A stretch of DNA of 64,000 nt. Source: Shimia ponticola. GTDB taxonomy: Bacteria > Pseudomonadota > Alphaproteobacteria > Rhodobacterales > Rhodobacteraceae. Made by a program: the position numbers and the translations under genes. The stretch's first letter is position 1. Each line of letters starts with the position of its first letter. Positions 1-10,619 of the stretch are shown here, in pieces. The stretch is from positions 930,001 to 994,000 of the forward strand of contig NZ_VCDK01000003.1 in the NCBI RefSeq assembly GCF_007995215.1, given 5' to 3'. A model generated the notes under the pieces. The model ran no database searches. It saw only the letters and a program-made list of their open reading frames with translations, and was not told where the DNA came from.

Positions 1-888
1 ATAGGTGATGTAGGCCCCGACCGGCAGAAGAACGATGGTCATCAGCGCCGCCTTGTTGTCGCCCTGCAAACGCAGAACCAACGCCATTGCGAGCACCACC
101 AACGTCGCGCCAATATAAGGCGGAGATCGCAGCACCTCTTGGAAATCGATCCCCGGCTGCGCCCGCAGATCCGATCCGGCGACAATCAGCAGATCTTTGA
201 GATAGGCATCCCAATACCCCAACCCATGAACGGCCGTCATCATGGCCGCAATCAAAAGCCCGGTTCCAACCCCACCGGCCAGCATCCGCCCTTGCCCCGT
301 CAGCACACCGAACAGCACGACCACCGGCGCGATGGTGACGAAAAAGGTCACCTTGATCAGCGCCAGCATCGCAATCGCCAGACCGATGATCACACCGTCC
401 AGCACCGATTGACGGCGCGGGGAAAAAGCCGATGCCAGCACCGCAACAAAAGCCAAGGCCCAAGCCCAGCGGTTATAGTGCATCGACACGCTCACACCCT
501 GCCGCGCTTCTCCGTGGATCAGAGCCGTACACAGGATCAGGATCATCGCACCAAAGGCCAGCATTGCCCAGTTCGGAACCCGACGCCGGGCCACATAGAC
601 AGCCATTGCCAGAACGACAGCGGCCACCAGAACCTGCGCTGCCAAAAACGCTTCTCCTGCCGACAGCCCCCACCGTGCGAAGAGCACAATCGGTGCAAAG
701 GCCAGCACCCCGATGGGCGTCATGAAATCCACATGCGGGAGCTCGCCGCTTGCCATGCGTTCGACAATGGCGATCATGTGCAACGCATCGCCCGTATGCA
801 TCGTCAGGTTCAGCCCCTGCGGCACGATCAAAGCGGCTGCAAATGCAACGAATGCGCCCAAAAGGACGAATGTGGACTGCCTGCTCAT
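1..888 (-). CDS. Polytopic membrane protein, GT-C glycosyltransferase-like, 3' end outside window
   Basis: An open frame runs leftwards from an ATG at 886-888 and leaves the window after 296 codons without a stop. The protein is very hydrophobic, with about eight predicted membrane helices starting at residue 6. After the first helix the loop reads TGDALHMIAIVERMASGELP followed by HVDFMTPIG. That pattern (an early Asp, then G-x-x-P-x-x-D and a proline) is typical of the first periplasmic loop of GT-C/PMT-like lipid-linked-sugar transferases. The substrate cannot be read. It is divergent from the ATPase gene that starts at 1006, with a 117-bp shared promoter region. Confidence 0.72.
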   Translation of the reverse strand, partial: MSRQSTFVLLGAFVAFAAALIVPQGLNLTMHTGDALHMIAIVERMASGELPHVDFMTPIGVLAFAPIVLFARWGLSAGEAFLAAQVLVAAVVLAMAVYVARRRVPNWAMLAFGAMILILCTALIHGEARQGVSVSMHYNRWAWALAFVAVLASAFSPRRQSVLDGVIIGLAIAMLALIKVTFFVTIAPVVVLFGVLTGQGRMLAGGVGTGLLIAAMMTAVHGLGYWDAYLKDLLIVAGSDLRAQPGIDFQEVLRSPPYIGATLVVLAMALVLRLQGDNKAALMTIVLLPVGAYITY

Positions 889-1005
889 CTGACTGATTTT
901 CGCCAGTTTGTTGTCGTTATTTTCTGATTATCCCGGTTTGCCCGCCTCAGTCATGCCCTTTTCCGAATTTATTTCAGGGGCAAAGGGCAAATTGGGTGAC
1001 GAACA

Positions 1006-2313
1006 ATGAATATGCAGGTGACAAACGTCATTGCACCGCCAGCGCCAAAGCGTCTGACGGATATGCAGCTTCCGCTGGTGATGATGCGGGACATCCTGAC
1101 CAAGACCATGTTCCGCAAAAACCTGTCGACCGTGGGGGACCTGTCCAAGGCAATCTGCCTACCCATTCCGGTCACGCAGGACCTCGTGGATATGGCCCGC
1201 GAACAAAAACTGCTCGAAGCGATGGGCACGCTCTCGGCGAACGCCGGGTCTGAAATGGGCTATCAGTTGACCGATGCAGGCAAAGCCCGGACCATGGATG
1301 CCCTGGCCCAGTCCGAATACTTCGGAGCGATGCCTGTGCCACTGTCTGTCTACCGCGAACAGGTCAAACGCCAGTCCATCCGCAACATCCATCTGACCAA
1401 GCAAATGTTGCTGAATGCGATGGGTCACCTGATCTTGCCCGATGACCTACTGGATCAGCTGGGTCCGGCGGTCCGCGCGGGTCGCTCATGCTTGATGTAC
1501 GGTCCACCCGGCAACGGTAAATCGTCAATCTCGAACGGCATCCGCGACGCGATGGGTGACAAGATCTACGTTCCCCACGCCATCGAATACGCCGGTCAGG
1601 TCATTACCGTTTATGACCCCATCGTGCATTCGGCGGCAGAGGCGCAGGTCGATGATCCGAATTCCCTGCGTCGCAAAATTCTCTATGACACCCGCTATGT
1701 GCGCTGCGAACGCCCAACGGTGATCACGGGCGGTGAACTCAGCCTCGACATGCTGGACCTTGTCTACAACCCCACAGCGCGGACCTATCAGGCCCCGCTT
1801 CAGCTAAAATCGACCGGCGGTATCTTTATCGTTGACGACCTGGGTCGTCAGGCCGATCCGCCGCAATCGCTTGTGAACCGCTGGATCGTCCCGCTTGAAG
1901 AAAGCCGCGATATCCTTGCTCTGCAATCGGGTGAAAAGTTCGAAGTGCCCTTCGACACGCTCGTGATCTTTTCCACGAACTTCCATCCCAACAAGATCTT
2001 CGACAAAGCGGCGCTGCGCCGGATCTTTTACAAGATCAAGATCGACGGCCCCAGTCAGGAGGACTTCCTCAAGATCTTTGCGTTGGTCGCCAAGAAAAAG
2101 CAGATGCCCTTGGACGAAGACGCCCTGATCCATTTGCTGTCGAACAAGTACCCCGAAATCGACAATGTCTATGCGAACTATCAGCCGGTCTTCCTGATCG
2201 ACCAGATGATTTCCATTTGTCAGTTCGAAGGCATCCCCTATCAGATGACCCCCGACCTGATCGACCGCGCATGGGCCAACATGTTCGTCGATGAAAGCGA
2301 AGTGCAGCACTGA
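1006..2313 (+). CDS. AAA-family ATPase with N-terminal winged-helix-like region
   Basis: 435 aa. Residues about 28-100 look like a winged helix (helical stretch, LTDAGKAR wing). The ATPase core follows: Walker A GPPGNGKS at 166-173, Walker B GIFIVDDLGR at 272-281, a sensor-1-like FSTNF at 322-326, and an arginine-rich RRIFYKIKI segment near 338 that may be the arginine finger. There is no signal peptide or membrane segment, so it is probably cytoplasmic. The ATG at 1006 follows the 117-bp divergent region; an alternative ATG is two codons downstream. It stands alone, so neither context nor sequence names the substrate. A pilus- or secretion-associated role is possible but not supported by neighbours. 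Confidence 0.8.
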   Translation: MNMQVTNVIAPPAPKRLTDMQLPLVMMRDILTKTMFRKNLSTVGDLSKAICLPIPVTQDLVDMAREQKLLEAMGTLSANAGSEMGYQLTDAGKARTMDALAQSEYFGAMPVPLSVYREQVKRQSIRNIHLTKQMLLNAMGHLILPDDLLDQLGPAVRAGRSCLMYGPPGNGKSSISNGIRDAMGDKIYVPHAIEYAGQVITVYDPIVHSAAEAQVDDPNSLRRKILYDTRYVRCERPTVITGGELSLDMLDLVYNPTARTYQAPLQLKSTGGIFIVDDLGRQADPPQSLVNRWIVPLEESRDILALQSGEKFEVPFDTLVIFSTNFHPNKIFDKAALRRIFYKIKIDGPSQEDFLKIFALVAKKKQMPLDEDALIHLLSNKYPEIDNVYANYQPVFLIDQMISICQFEGIPYQMTPDLIDRAWANMFVDESEVQH

Positions 2314-2356
2314 CCGTGGCGAGGGCGCAAGCCCGCCAAGGCTGTTGCACCATCGC

Positions 2357-3043
2357 CTAAAGCCTGCGCGGCATCGGAAAGGCGTGCGCGACTTGTCCCG
2401 TCAAAACGGCGCAGGCGTCACGACGCATCAGATCGCTTAACGCCTTGTCATCGGACCGTAGGCCACCGGTATAGGTGCCATAGGCGGGCATGATCACACG
2501 GTCGCAATCATAGAGAAAACAGGCGCGCGTCACGACGCGTCCCCGAAGGTTCACTGCCGCTTTCGGGTGATAATGCCCGGACACCTCGCCCGCCGCCCCC
2601 GGACGCGCGATGTGGCGGAAGGTCAGCGGCGCTTCGATCAGCTCTGCCAGATGCGTTCCGCCAAAATCCACCGGGCCGGGATCGTGGTTACCTTCGATCC
2701 AAACCCAACGCCGCCCGGCTTGCAGCCGCGTGAGCCAAAGCCGCTCGTCTTCATCGAGGCTCTGTGCCGCCGCCAGGTCGTCAAAACTGTCGCCCAAGCA
2801 AACCACCGTCGCGGCCGAAGTCGCCGCGATATCGGCATCAAGCCGTCCCAGCGTTTCCCGCGTTTCATAAGGTGGCAGCATCGCGCCCATGCGCCGGGCG
2901 ACGCGGTCCGATTTCCCAAGATGCAAATCAGATACAACCAGCATTCGAAGATGCGCCCACCAAAGCGCCCCTGACGGCATTGCCGTCAACTGCGCCCCGG
3001 CAAGCGAGAATTGATGCCCACCTGAAATCTGACCTGTGTTCAT
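2357..3043 (-). CDS. pdeM: Ligase-associated DNA damage response phosphoesterase (PdeM-like)
   Basis: 228 aa calcineurin-like metallophosphoesterase. The full metal-binding set is present: SDLHLGK, GDSFDD, EGNHDP and SGHYHPK. This set, with the short length and the nearby Lhr-like helicase, matches the PdeM family found in bacterial ligase-associated repair clusters. The frame stays open upstream to 3157, but that would run into the cupredoxin gene; the ATG at 3043 has GGAG four bases upstream and begins the conserved part. No ATP-dependent ligase or mbl-like exonuclease lies in the window, so those partners must be elsewhere or absent. The family probably acts on DNA ends or phosphodiesters. 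Confidence 0.85.
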   Translation of the reverse strand: MNTGQISGGHQFSLAGAQLTAMPSGALWWAHLRMLVVSDLHLGKSDRVARRMGAMLPPYETRETLGRLDADIAATSAATVVCLGDSFDDLAAAQSLDEDERLWLTRLQAGRRWVWIEGNHDPGPVDFGGTHLAELIEAPLTFRHIARPGAAGEVSGHYHPKAAVNLRGRVVTRACFLYDCDRVIMPAYGTYTGGLRSDDKALSDLMRRDACAVLTGQVAHAFPMPRRL

Positions 3044-3108
3044 GCTCCGTTCTTTGCGCGAAGCATGAACCAAGGCAAGCATTTTCCCGCGCAGCGGGTG
3101 GCAAAGGC

Positions 3109-3456
3109 TTAGCCTTCGACGGTGATCTTGGCGCGCATATGGGGATGGACGGCGCAAAAATACTCGAACTCTCCGGCGGTATCGAAGGTGATCTTGGCCT
3201 GGTCTCCGCCGCGCAACATACCGGTGTCAAAGCTTCCATCATCTGCTGTCGCCGTATGAGGCGCGCTGTCGGAATTTGTGAACTCAACGCTGTCGCCGAC
3301 GGAAATCGTCAGATCACCGGGCGCAAAGGCAAACCCTTCGATGGCAACAGCATGGTCTTTGGCATGGCCGGCGGCCATGGCGGCTGGCGCCAGTGCGGCT
3401 GCCACACCTCCGAGGGTCAGGGTCGCAATGGCTTGGCGGCGGGAGACGGTGGTCAT
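3109..3456 (-). CDS. Secreted cupredoxin (amicyanin/pseudoazurin-like)
   Basis: 115 aa. The N-terminus reads SRRQAIATLTLGG, a twin-arginine signal, with likely cleavage after AAMA around residue 28. The mature part is a single blue-copper domain with ligands His67 (SAPHTA), Cys101, His104 and Met107 (C-A-V-H-P-H-M), the spacing of amicyanin and pseudoazurin. It should be a small periplasmic electron carrier. It sits between the helicase and pdeM genes on the same strand, with gaps of 69 and 65 bp, so co-transcription is possible although no functional link is known. No obvious redox partner lies next to it. Confidence 0.88.
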   Translation of the reverse strand: MTTVSRRQAIATLTLGGVAAALAPAAMAAGHAKDHAVAIEGFAFAPGDLTISVGDSVEFTNSDSAPHTATADDGSFDTGMLRGGDQAKITFDTAGEFEYFCAVHPHMRAKITVEG

Positions 3457-3525
3457 GATGAGGTCCTTCTATGATGTTACCTCACCGAGTCGCGTGAGGC
3501 TCAGTCCCGGTTCAATCTGCGCGAA

Positions 3526-5970
3526 CTAAAACGGAACCGCCCAGCGTTTGGGCTTTTCCGGTTCGATCTGATCCAGCCCAGCCGCCTGCATCATCCGCTC
3601 GGCCTCTTCCGCCATCAAGCGCTCTTCTGCCAAACCCTTCACGGGCACACGACCCGCCTCAAGAAACAGCGGCGCGGCAAGCGGTGTGACGCGATCCAGA
3701 ATTCGGTGATCAATGCGCCCCTGCACCCGAGCCAGCATCTCTTCGATCCGACCAAAGTCGACCAGACCGCGCAAGGCCTCTTCGCGGGTGATTTTCATCA
3801 GGACATGCTCGGGATCATATTTCAGCAGCGTGTCATATAGAATGTCCGAACTGAACGTCGCCTGCCGCCCTGATTTCCGGGATTGCGGCAGGTTGCGTTC
3901 AATCAGACCCGCGATAGTGGCCGACGCCCGGAACGTCCGCTTCATCACCGCATTGCCGGCCAACCACGTCTCCAGCGCCTCGCGCAGATTGTCTCCTTCA
4001 AACAGCGGCGCGGGATCAAGAACGGGATCCAGTGACCAGATCAGCGTCGCATAATCCGTGGCGACAAACCCCATCGGTCCAAGGCCCGCCTCCTCCATAC
4101 GGCGTGTCACCAGCAGGCCGAGCGTCTGCATCGCATTACGCCCCGCAAACCCGTAGACAACCGTCTGCGCGCGCCCATCATGGGGAAAGCTCTCGACCAG
4201 GAGCCGGTCGGCCTCTGGCAGTTTCGACCGCTCCTTCTGCAACCTCAGCCAATCGGCTGTATGGCGCGGGAGGTCCTGAAATTCATCTTTCCGAAAATAC
4301 TCTAGAATCCGATGGCTCAGCTGCGTCGAGGTCGCAAACTTGGTGCCGAGAAAGGTCGCGATCTTGGGTTTGTCGGCGGCTCGCCGTGTCACCTCGACCG
4401 TCATCTGGTTCAAACCCTCATAGCGCACGATCTGCCCGCCAATCAGAAACGTGTCACCGGGTGTCAGGGTTGCCGCAAATCCTTCCTCGACTTCCCCAAG
4501 AGGTTTGCCGCCCATCCGGTTTTTCAATCGCACCTTCAGCGTGTCGGTGTCCTGAATGGTGCCAATATTCATCCGGATGCGCTGCGCTGAGCGGGGGTCG
4601 CGCAACTGCCATGCCCCGTCAGGACGCTGCAACAGCCTCTGCCACCGGTCATAAGCGCGAAGCGCGTAACCGCCCGTCGCGCAAAACGCCAAGCACTCGT
4701 TAAACTCGGCCCGCGTCAGGTCATTGAACGCACCTGCCGTCACGAATTCATCGTAGAGCTCATCGGCCTGAAACGGTCCCGCGCAGGCCGCAATCAGAAT
4801 GTGCTGGCACAACACGTCACGCGGCCCGCGCCCGACCTGCTCACCGTCCAGTTCACCTGCAGCAACAGCCTGAAGAGCGGCCACACACTCCACGACTTCG
4901 AACCGGTTCGCCGGCACCAATAGCGCCTTTGACGGGGCGTTGTAGCGGTGATTGGCCCGCCCGATGCGTTGCACCAGACGCTTCACGTTCTTCGGCGCAC
5001 CAACCTGAATGACAAGATCGACATCGCCCCAGTCGATCCCGAGGTCGAGCGATCCAGTGCAGACGATCGCCTTGAGCGTCCCGTCCACCATGGCCTGCTC
5101 GACCTTCTCGCGCTGCTCGCGCGCGAGACTGCCGTGGTGAATACCGATGGGCAACCCTTCGTCGTTGGCGAGCCACAGGTTGTGGAAAAACAACTCCGCC
5201 TGCGCCCGCGTGTTGTGAAAGATTAGCGTCGTCTTGTGCTGACGCACCTGATCAAGGATTGCCGGGATGGCGTATTTTCCGCCGCCGCCGGACCATGGCG
5301 GAAGCTCTTCGGTCTCCAGCATCTGGATATCCGCAGGCGGACCGGGGTCAGCCAGAACAATCTCACACGGGTCCGGATGCCGCGCCAGAAACCGGGCAAT
5401 ACGCTCCGGGTTCTCGACGGTGGCCGACAACCCTACGCGGCGCAAATCGGGGCAATGGCTTTGCAATTGAGCCAGCGCCAGCATCAACTGATCCCCCCGC
5501 TTGCTTTCGGCCAGTGCGTGGATTTCGTCGACAATGACACGGCTCAGCCCCGCGAACATCCGCGGCGCATCCGGATAGCTGACCAGCAAGGCCAGACTTT
5601 CCGGCGTTGTCAGCAAAATCTGGGGCGGATCCACCCGCTGGCGTTTCTTTTGGGTGGCTGAGGTGTCGCCTGTCCGGTCTTCTATACGGATATCCAGCCC
5701 AATCTCATCCACGGGCGTGCGCAAGTTGCGCTTGATATCAGATGCCAGAGCCTTCAACGGGCTGACATAAAGCGTGTGCAACCCCTCACGCGGCGCCGCT
5801 GCCAGTTCCGCCAGAGTGGGCAGGAACCCCGCCAGTGTCTTGCCCCCACCCGTCGGCGCAATCAGCAAAAGCGCCGGGTTAGCGGCGCGCTCCAACATGT
5901 CCTGCTGATGCGGGTGGATGGACCAGCCCTTGTCTTTAAACCAGTCAGTGATGTTCGCGGGCAATTGCAT
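3526..5970 (-). CDS. Ligase-associated DEXH-box DNA helicase (Lhr-like)
   Basis: 814 aa superfamily 2 helicase. Walker A APTGGGKT lies at 38-45, the DEIH box at 148-151, and motif VI QRIGRANHR in the second RecA domain. The C-terminal half (winged helix plus the DUF4145-like Lhr core, with GMxFVATDYATLIWSL-type text around residue 640) matches the shorter Lhr paralogue called ligase-associated DNA damage response helicase. It is expected to translocate on DNA during end repair with PdeM, encoded just downstream. The start ATG at 5970 lies 51 bp after the stop of the FolD-like gene, on the same strand. Confidence 0.88.
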   Translation of the reverse strand: MQLPANITDWFKDKGWSIHPHQQDMLERAANPALLLIAPTGGGKTLAGFLPTLAELAAAPREGLHTLYVSPLKALASDIKRNLRTPVDEIGLDIRIEDRTGDTSATQKKRQRVDPPQILLTTPESLALLVSYPDAPRMFAGLSRVIVDEIHALAESKRGDQLMLALAQLQSHCPDLRRVGLSATVENPERIARFLARHPDPCEIVLADPGPPADIQMLETEELPPWSGGGGKYAIPAILDQVRQHKTTLIFHNTRAQAELFFHNLWLANDEGLPIGIHHGSLAREQREKVEQAMVDGTLKAIVCTGSLDLGIDWGDVDLVIQVGAPKNVKRLVQRIGRANHRYNAPSKALLVPANRFEVVECVAALQAVAAGELDGEQVGRGPRDVLCQHILIAACAGPFQADELYDEFVTAGAFNDLTRAEFNECLAFCATGGYALRAYDRWQRLLQRPDGAWQLRDPRSAQRIRMNIGTIQDTDTLKVRLKNRMGGKPLGEVEEGFAATLTPGDTFLIGGQIVRYEGLNQMTVEVTRRAADKPKIATFLGTKFATSTQLSHRILEYFRKDEFQDLPRHTADWLRLQKERSKLPEADRLLVESFPHDGRAQTVVYGFAGRNAMQTLGLLVTRRMEEAGLGPMGFVATDYATLIWSLDPVLDPAPLFEGDNLREALETWLAGNAVMKRTFRASATIAGLIERNLPQSRKSGRQATFSSDILYDTLLKYDPEHVLMKITREEALRGLVDFGRIEEMLARVQGRIDHRILDRVTPLAAPLFLEAGRVPVKGLAEERLMAEEAERMMQAAGLDQIEPEKPKRWAVPF

Positions 5971-6021
5971 AGCGCGGAACTTAGGGCGAACACTGCCGCA
6001 CTTCGACCCGCAGACGTGGAT

Positions 6022-6882
6022 TTAATCCAACCAACCTGCCGCCATTTGCCTTTGATGTGCGACGATGGCGTTGCGCATCAGGATCGCGACTGTCACTGGA
6101 CCAACTCCGCCCGGGACGGGTGTCACCCATCCAGCGATTTCCTTGACTGCATCAGTCTCCACGTCGCCTACGATCCCGTCCTCGGTCTGGTTGATCCCGA
6201 TATCAATGACCGCAGCGCCGGGCTTGATCATATCGGCCCCGACCAGATGCGCCTTACCGACAGCCACGACAACAACATCCGCGCGGCGCGAATGCATGGC
6301 GACCGATCGCGTCATGTGATGGCAAACCGTCACGGTAGCGCCCTCGGCCATCAGCATCATCGCAGCAGGTTTGCCTACAATCTCGGAATGGCCGATCATC
6401 ACGACCTCGAGCCCTTCCATCGGCAGACCTGTCGCACGGATCAACTCGACGGCAGCGGCGGCTGTGCAAGGTGCCAGCGCCACATCGTTGTAAATGATAT
6501 TACCCACGGATGCCGGGTTCATGCCCTCAACATCCTTCAGCGGGTGGATGGCAGATTGCAGCGACCGGACATTGATATGCGCTGGCACTGGCCGCTGCAG
6601 AATGATGCCCAACACATCGGAATCGTCATTCATCGCCTGAATGCGGCGCTTGCATTCGTCCTGGGTGATGTCGCCCGGCCAGACCTGCTGGTCAAAGGGC
6701 AATCCAACCTGGTCTGCGGCGCGGGCTTGGCCGCGGATATACACAGCAACTTCGGGCGTGTCGCCGATCATGATCGAAACCAAACGCCCGACACGACCCG
6801 CCTTTGCGACGTAACTGGCAACATCGCTCAGAATTTGCTGGCGCACTGGTGCGCCACGCAAAAATCTTGGGTCATCGTTCAC
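6022..6882 (-). CDS. FolD-like protein with altered active site, second copy
   Basis: 286 aa, homologous over its whole length to FolD, including the GHSEIVGKPA nucleotide-site region and [10 protein letters not shown]. Two catalytic positions differ: the Lys of the Y-x-x-x-K motif is Gln52 (Y-I-R-G-Q) and the Asp of K-D-V-D-G is Glu119 (K-D-V-E-G). Tyr48 and Gln96 are kept. In studied FolD enzymes the lysine is essential for cyclohydrolase activity, so this copy may be only a dehydrogenase or may use another substrate (inference). The start is uncertain: a GTG at 6882, five bases after the folD stop, aligns with the family start; a TTG at 6933 would overlap folD. It lies last in the fhs-folD run. 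Confidence 0.82.
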   Translation of the reverse strand: MNDDPRFLRGAPVRQQILSDVASYVAKAGRVGRLVSIMIGDTPEVAVYIRGQARAADQVGLPFDQQVWPGDITQDECKRRIQAMNDDSDVLGIILQRPVPAHINVRSLQSAIHPLKDVEGMNPASVGNIIYNDVALAPCTAAAAVELIRATGLPMEGLEVVMIGHSEIVGKPAAMMLMAEGATVTVCHHMTRSVAMHSRRADVVVVAVGKAHLVGADMIKPGAAVIDIGINQTEDGIVGDVETDAVKEIAGWVTPVPGGVGPVTVAILMRNAIVAHQRQMAAGWLD

Positions 6883-6887
6883 GTGCT

Positions 6888-7787
6888 TCACGCCGTCAAA
6901 CCCGCAGGTTCTGTCAGTCCATGCGCCCGGCAACAGGCTGTCAGAGTGTTGGCCAACAAACAGGCAATCGTCATGGGGCCTACGCCGCCGGGAACCGGTG
7001 TCACCGCCGCTGCCACTTGTGTTGCCTCGGCATAATCCACATCGCCCAGAAGCTTGGTTTTGCCTGGCTTATCAGGGTGCGGAATGCGCGTGATGCCCAC
7101 GTCAATGACCGTCGCGCCCGGCTTGATCCAATCCCCTTTGACCATCTCCGCGCGCCCGACGGCGGCCACGAGGATGTCGGCTCGGCGGCTCACCTCTGGC
7201 AAATCTGCCGTCCGCGAATGGGCAATTGTCACGGTGCAGTTTTCCTTCAGGAGCAACTGCCCCATCGGCTTGCCAAACAGGTTAGAGCGACCAATCACGA
7301 CGGCCTCTTTGCCCGACATATTGCCCAGTTGATCCCGCAGCAGCATGAGGCAGCCCAGTGGCGTGCAGGACACCAGCCCTTGCTCTCCGCTCGCCAGCAG
7401 ACCTGCGTTTACCACGCTCAGACCGTCCACATCCTTAGCCGGATCAATGCGCGCCACAACATCACGTTCGTTTAGATGGTCGGGCACCGGAAACTGACAC
7501 AGGATGCCATGCACCGTCGGATCCGCATTCAACTGATCGATCAGGGCGAAAAGCTCGGCCTCCGGTACGTCCGCCGGCAGCTTATGTTCAAAGCTTGCCA
7601 TGCCGACCTCGACGGTCTGCTTATGCTTGGCCGCGACATAAACCTCAGACGCCGGGTCTTCGCCCACCAAGATCACCGCCAGACCCGGCGTGATCCCGTT
7701 TTCATCCTTCAACCGCTGCACATGCTCGGCAATCTGGCCGCGAACATTGGCCGCAAAGGCCTTTCCATCAATGACGGCTGCAGACAT
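6888..7787 (-). CDS. folD: Methylene-THF dehydrogenase / methenyl-THF cyclohydrolase
   Basis: 299 aa with all family hallmarks at the same numbering as E. coli FolD: Tyr50 and Lys54 (YVAAK), Gln98 (ILCQFP), Asp121 (KDVDG), and the dinucleotide-site [11 protein letters not shown] followed by [10 protein letters not shown]. It interconverts 5,10-methylene-THF and 10-formyl-THF in the cytoplasm, feeding or draining the pool made by Fhs, whose gene is directly upstream. The ATG at 7787 was chosen because it aligns with the family start; the frame is open to 7904 but through a hairpin region. It is followed at once by the diverged FolD copy. Confidence 0.95.
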   Translation of the reverse strand: MSAAVIDGKAFAANVRGQIAEHVQRLKDENGITPGLAVILVGEDPASEVYVAAKHKQTVEVGMASFEHKLPADVPEAELFALIDQLNADPTVHGILCQFPVPDHLNERDVVARIDPAKDVDGLSVVNAGLLASGEQGLVSCTPLGCLMLLRDQLGNMSGKEAVVIGRSNLFGKPMGQLLLKENCTVTIAHSRTADLPEVSRRADILVAAVGRAEMVKGDWIKPGATVIDVGITRIPHPDKPGKTKLLGDVDYAEATQVAAAVTPVPGGVGPMTIACLLANTLTACCRAHGLTEPAGLTA

Positions 7788-7814
7788 TTCGCGCCCCTTC
7801 AACTTCATCTTTCC

Positions 7815-7845
7815 CAAAAAACTCCCGCCGGAGGCAATCCGGCGG
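7815..7845 (-). terminator. Rho-independent terminator-like hairpin between fhs and folD
   Basis: Read on the minus strand, an 8-bp perfect stem CCGCCGGA/TCCGGCGG with a 5-nt loop is followed by GAG and six T. It lies in the 155-bp gap between fhs and folD, so it would end or attenuate fhs transcription before folD. The right half is part of a short repeat also seen near 21460. Confidence 0.7.
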
Positions 7846-7942
7846 TGGTGCCTCGGTGCACCCGGTCGCCCTCGGAGTGGCAACGGATGTGTGTGACCAG
7901 ACACCCGTTACCACTGATCCGCGACAGCTGTGCAAACCCGGC

Positions 7943-9619
<1,677 letters not shown>

Positions 9620-9940
9620 GCCCTGTTCCCTTTGGTCGTATGGTCAGGTCGCATGTACACCGCTGTTTTGCATACAGCGGCATTCAATTCCGACATAATG
9701 ACCATCGCGCGCGGCCTTTTTAGCGGGCGCCGACGCATATCGGAAACCGATGCGTCCGTTGCGACCAAAGGTTTTGCCCAGACACCGTCCTGGAGGCCCG
9801 CCCGAGCAATGTAGTTGCCGCAAACGGCGCGCTGGAAATGCCACAGCGCTTAAGTGCGGAGACCTGCGGCCTTGAAATGCGCCCCTCCATTCGGCAGTAT
9901 TTCGCCCAGTGTATTTCTAAAACTTATTGTACAGGCCGCG
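9620..9940. other. Gene-free region between fhs and the YcgG-family gene, with inverted repeats
   Basis: This 321-bp divergent region should hold both promoters. I see a perfect inverted repeat CCGCTGT-N7-ACAGCGG at 9660-9680, 41 bp upstream of the fhs start, and a bulged hairpin GACGCA..TCGG/CCGATGCGTC at 9732-9756. Either could be an operator or part of a structured fhs leader. I do not recognise a known riboswitch class, and I cannot place -35/-10 elements with confidence. Confidence 0.45.
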
Positions 9941-10612
9941 ATGAATTTTTCGCATGCAATCAACTCGGCCTTTGAGTGGCCCATGTCCGTTCAGGATCAT
10001 GTTTTGCAATCAGGCTATCCATGCCCGATCGCGCAGGCCGTGGCACGCCATGGTGGGCTTTCCGTGCGCCGCTTTTCTTCCATGCGGACAGACGCGGCAG
10101 CGGTCCATGAGGCTGTGGGAACATGGCTCACTGCACCGCAAGAGTTCCGGTTTCGCTCTTTCATCGCCGTGTTCCCGGACGAAAGGTCCGAGAGCATAAC
10201 CGAATTCCACGATGCCTTGTGGGCCTGCCTGTCCGGCATGCGTGCCTGCGAACCGGTCGACAGACCTGTCCCACCGGGAACATCAGACGACGTCGCCTCG
10301 CCAGAGTTCACGTTCACAATCCACGGGACGCCGTTCTTTGTAGTTGGGCTGAGCCCACATTCACCTCGCAAATCGCGCCGCACACCCGTCAGCGGATTTG
10401 CTCTCAACCCCCATAAACAATTCGAAGACCTGCGCGCATCCAACTCGCTTGAGGCGGTCAAACACGCCTCGCGAGCCCGCGACATGAGATTCCAAGGGTC
10501 GATTAATCCAATGCTGTCAGATCACGGTAAACGCTCTGCGGCCCTACAATATAGCAGCATGCCGGTGACCGCTGCCTCCCAATGCCCGTATCACGCAAAC
10601 AGCAAAGCGTAA
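9941..10612 (+). CDS. YqcI/YcgG family protein (GntA-like, heme-dependent N-hydroxylase family)
   Basis: 223 aa. It carries the family signature in order: F-x-x-VFPDE near 74-81, LWACL at 93-97, PFFVVGLSPHSPRKSRR at 131-147, FALNPHKQFEDLR at 153-165, GSINPML at 186-192 and a terminal QCPYH. One characterised member, GntA of guanitoxin biosynthesis, is a heme-dependent N-hydroxylase; others are unknown, so substrate and reaction here are inferred only at family level. No other guanitoxin genes are nearby. The ATG at 9941 is chosen for position; an ATG at 9983 or a GTG at 9854 are alternatives. The stop lies 7 bp from the convergent ATP-grasp gene. Confidence 0.8.
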   Translation: MNFSHAINSAFEWPMSVQDHVLQSGYPCPIAQAVARHGGLSVRRFSSMRTDAAAVHEAVGTWLTAPQEFRFRSFIAVFPDERSESITEFHDALWACLSGMRACEPVDRPVPPGTSDDVASPEFTFTIHGTPFFVVGLSPHSPRKSRRTPVSGFALNPHKQFEDLRASNSLEAVKHASRARDMRFQGSINPMLSDHGKRSAALQYSSMPVTAASQCPYHANSKA

Positions 10613-10619
10613 CATCGGA

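Noticed and set aside
5776-7035. 419-codon plus-strand frame over the helicase start and folD genes
   Set aside because: Crosses two well-supported minus-strand genes and is rich in His/Arg/Gln typical of antisense frames.
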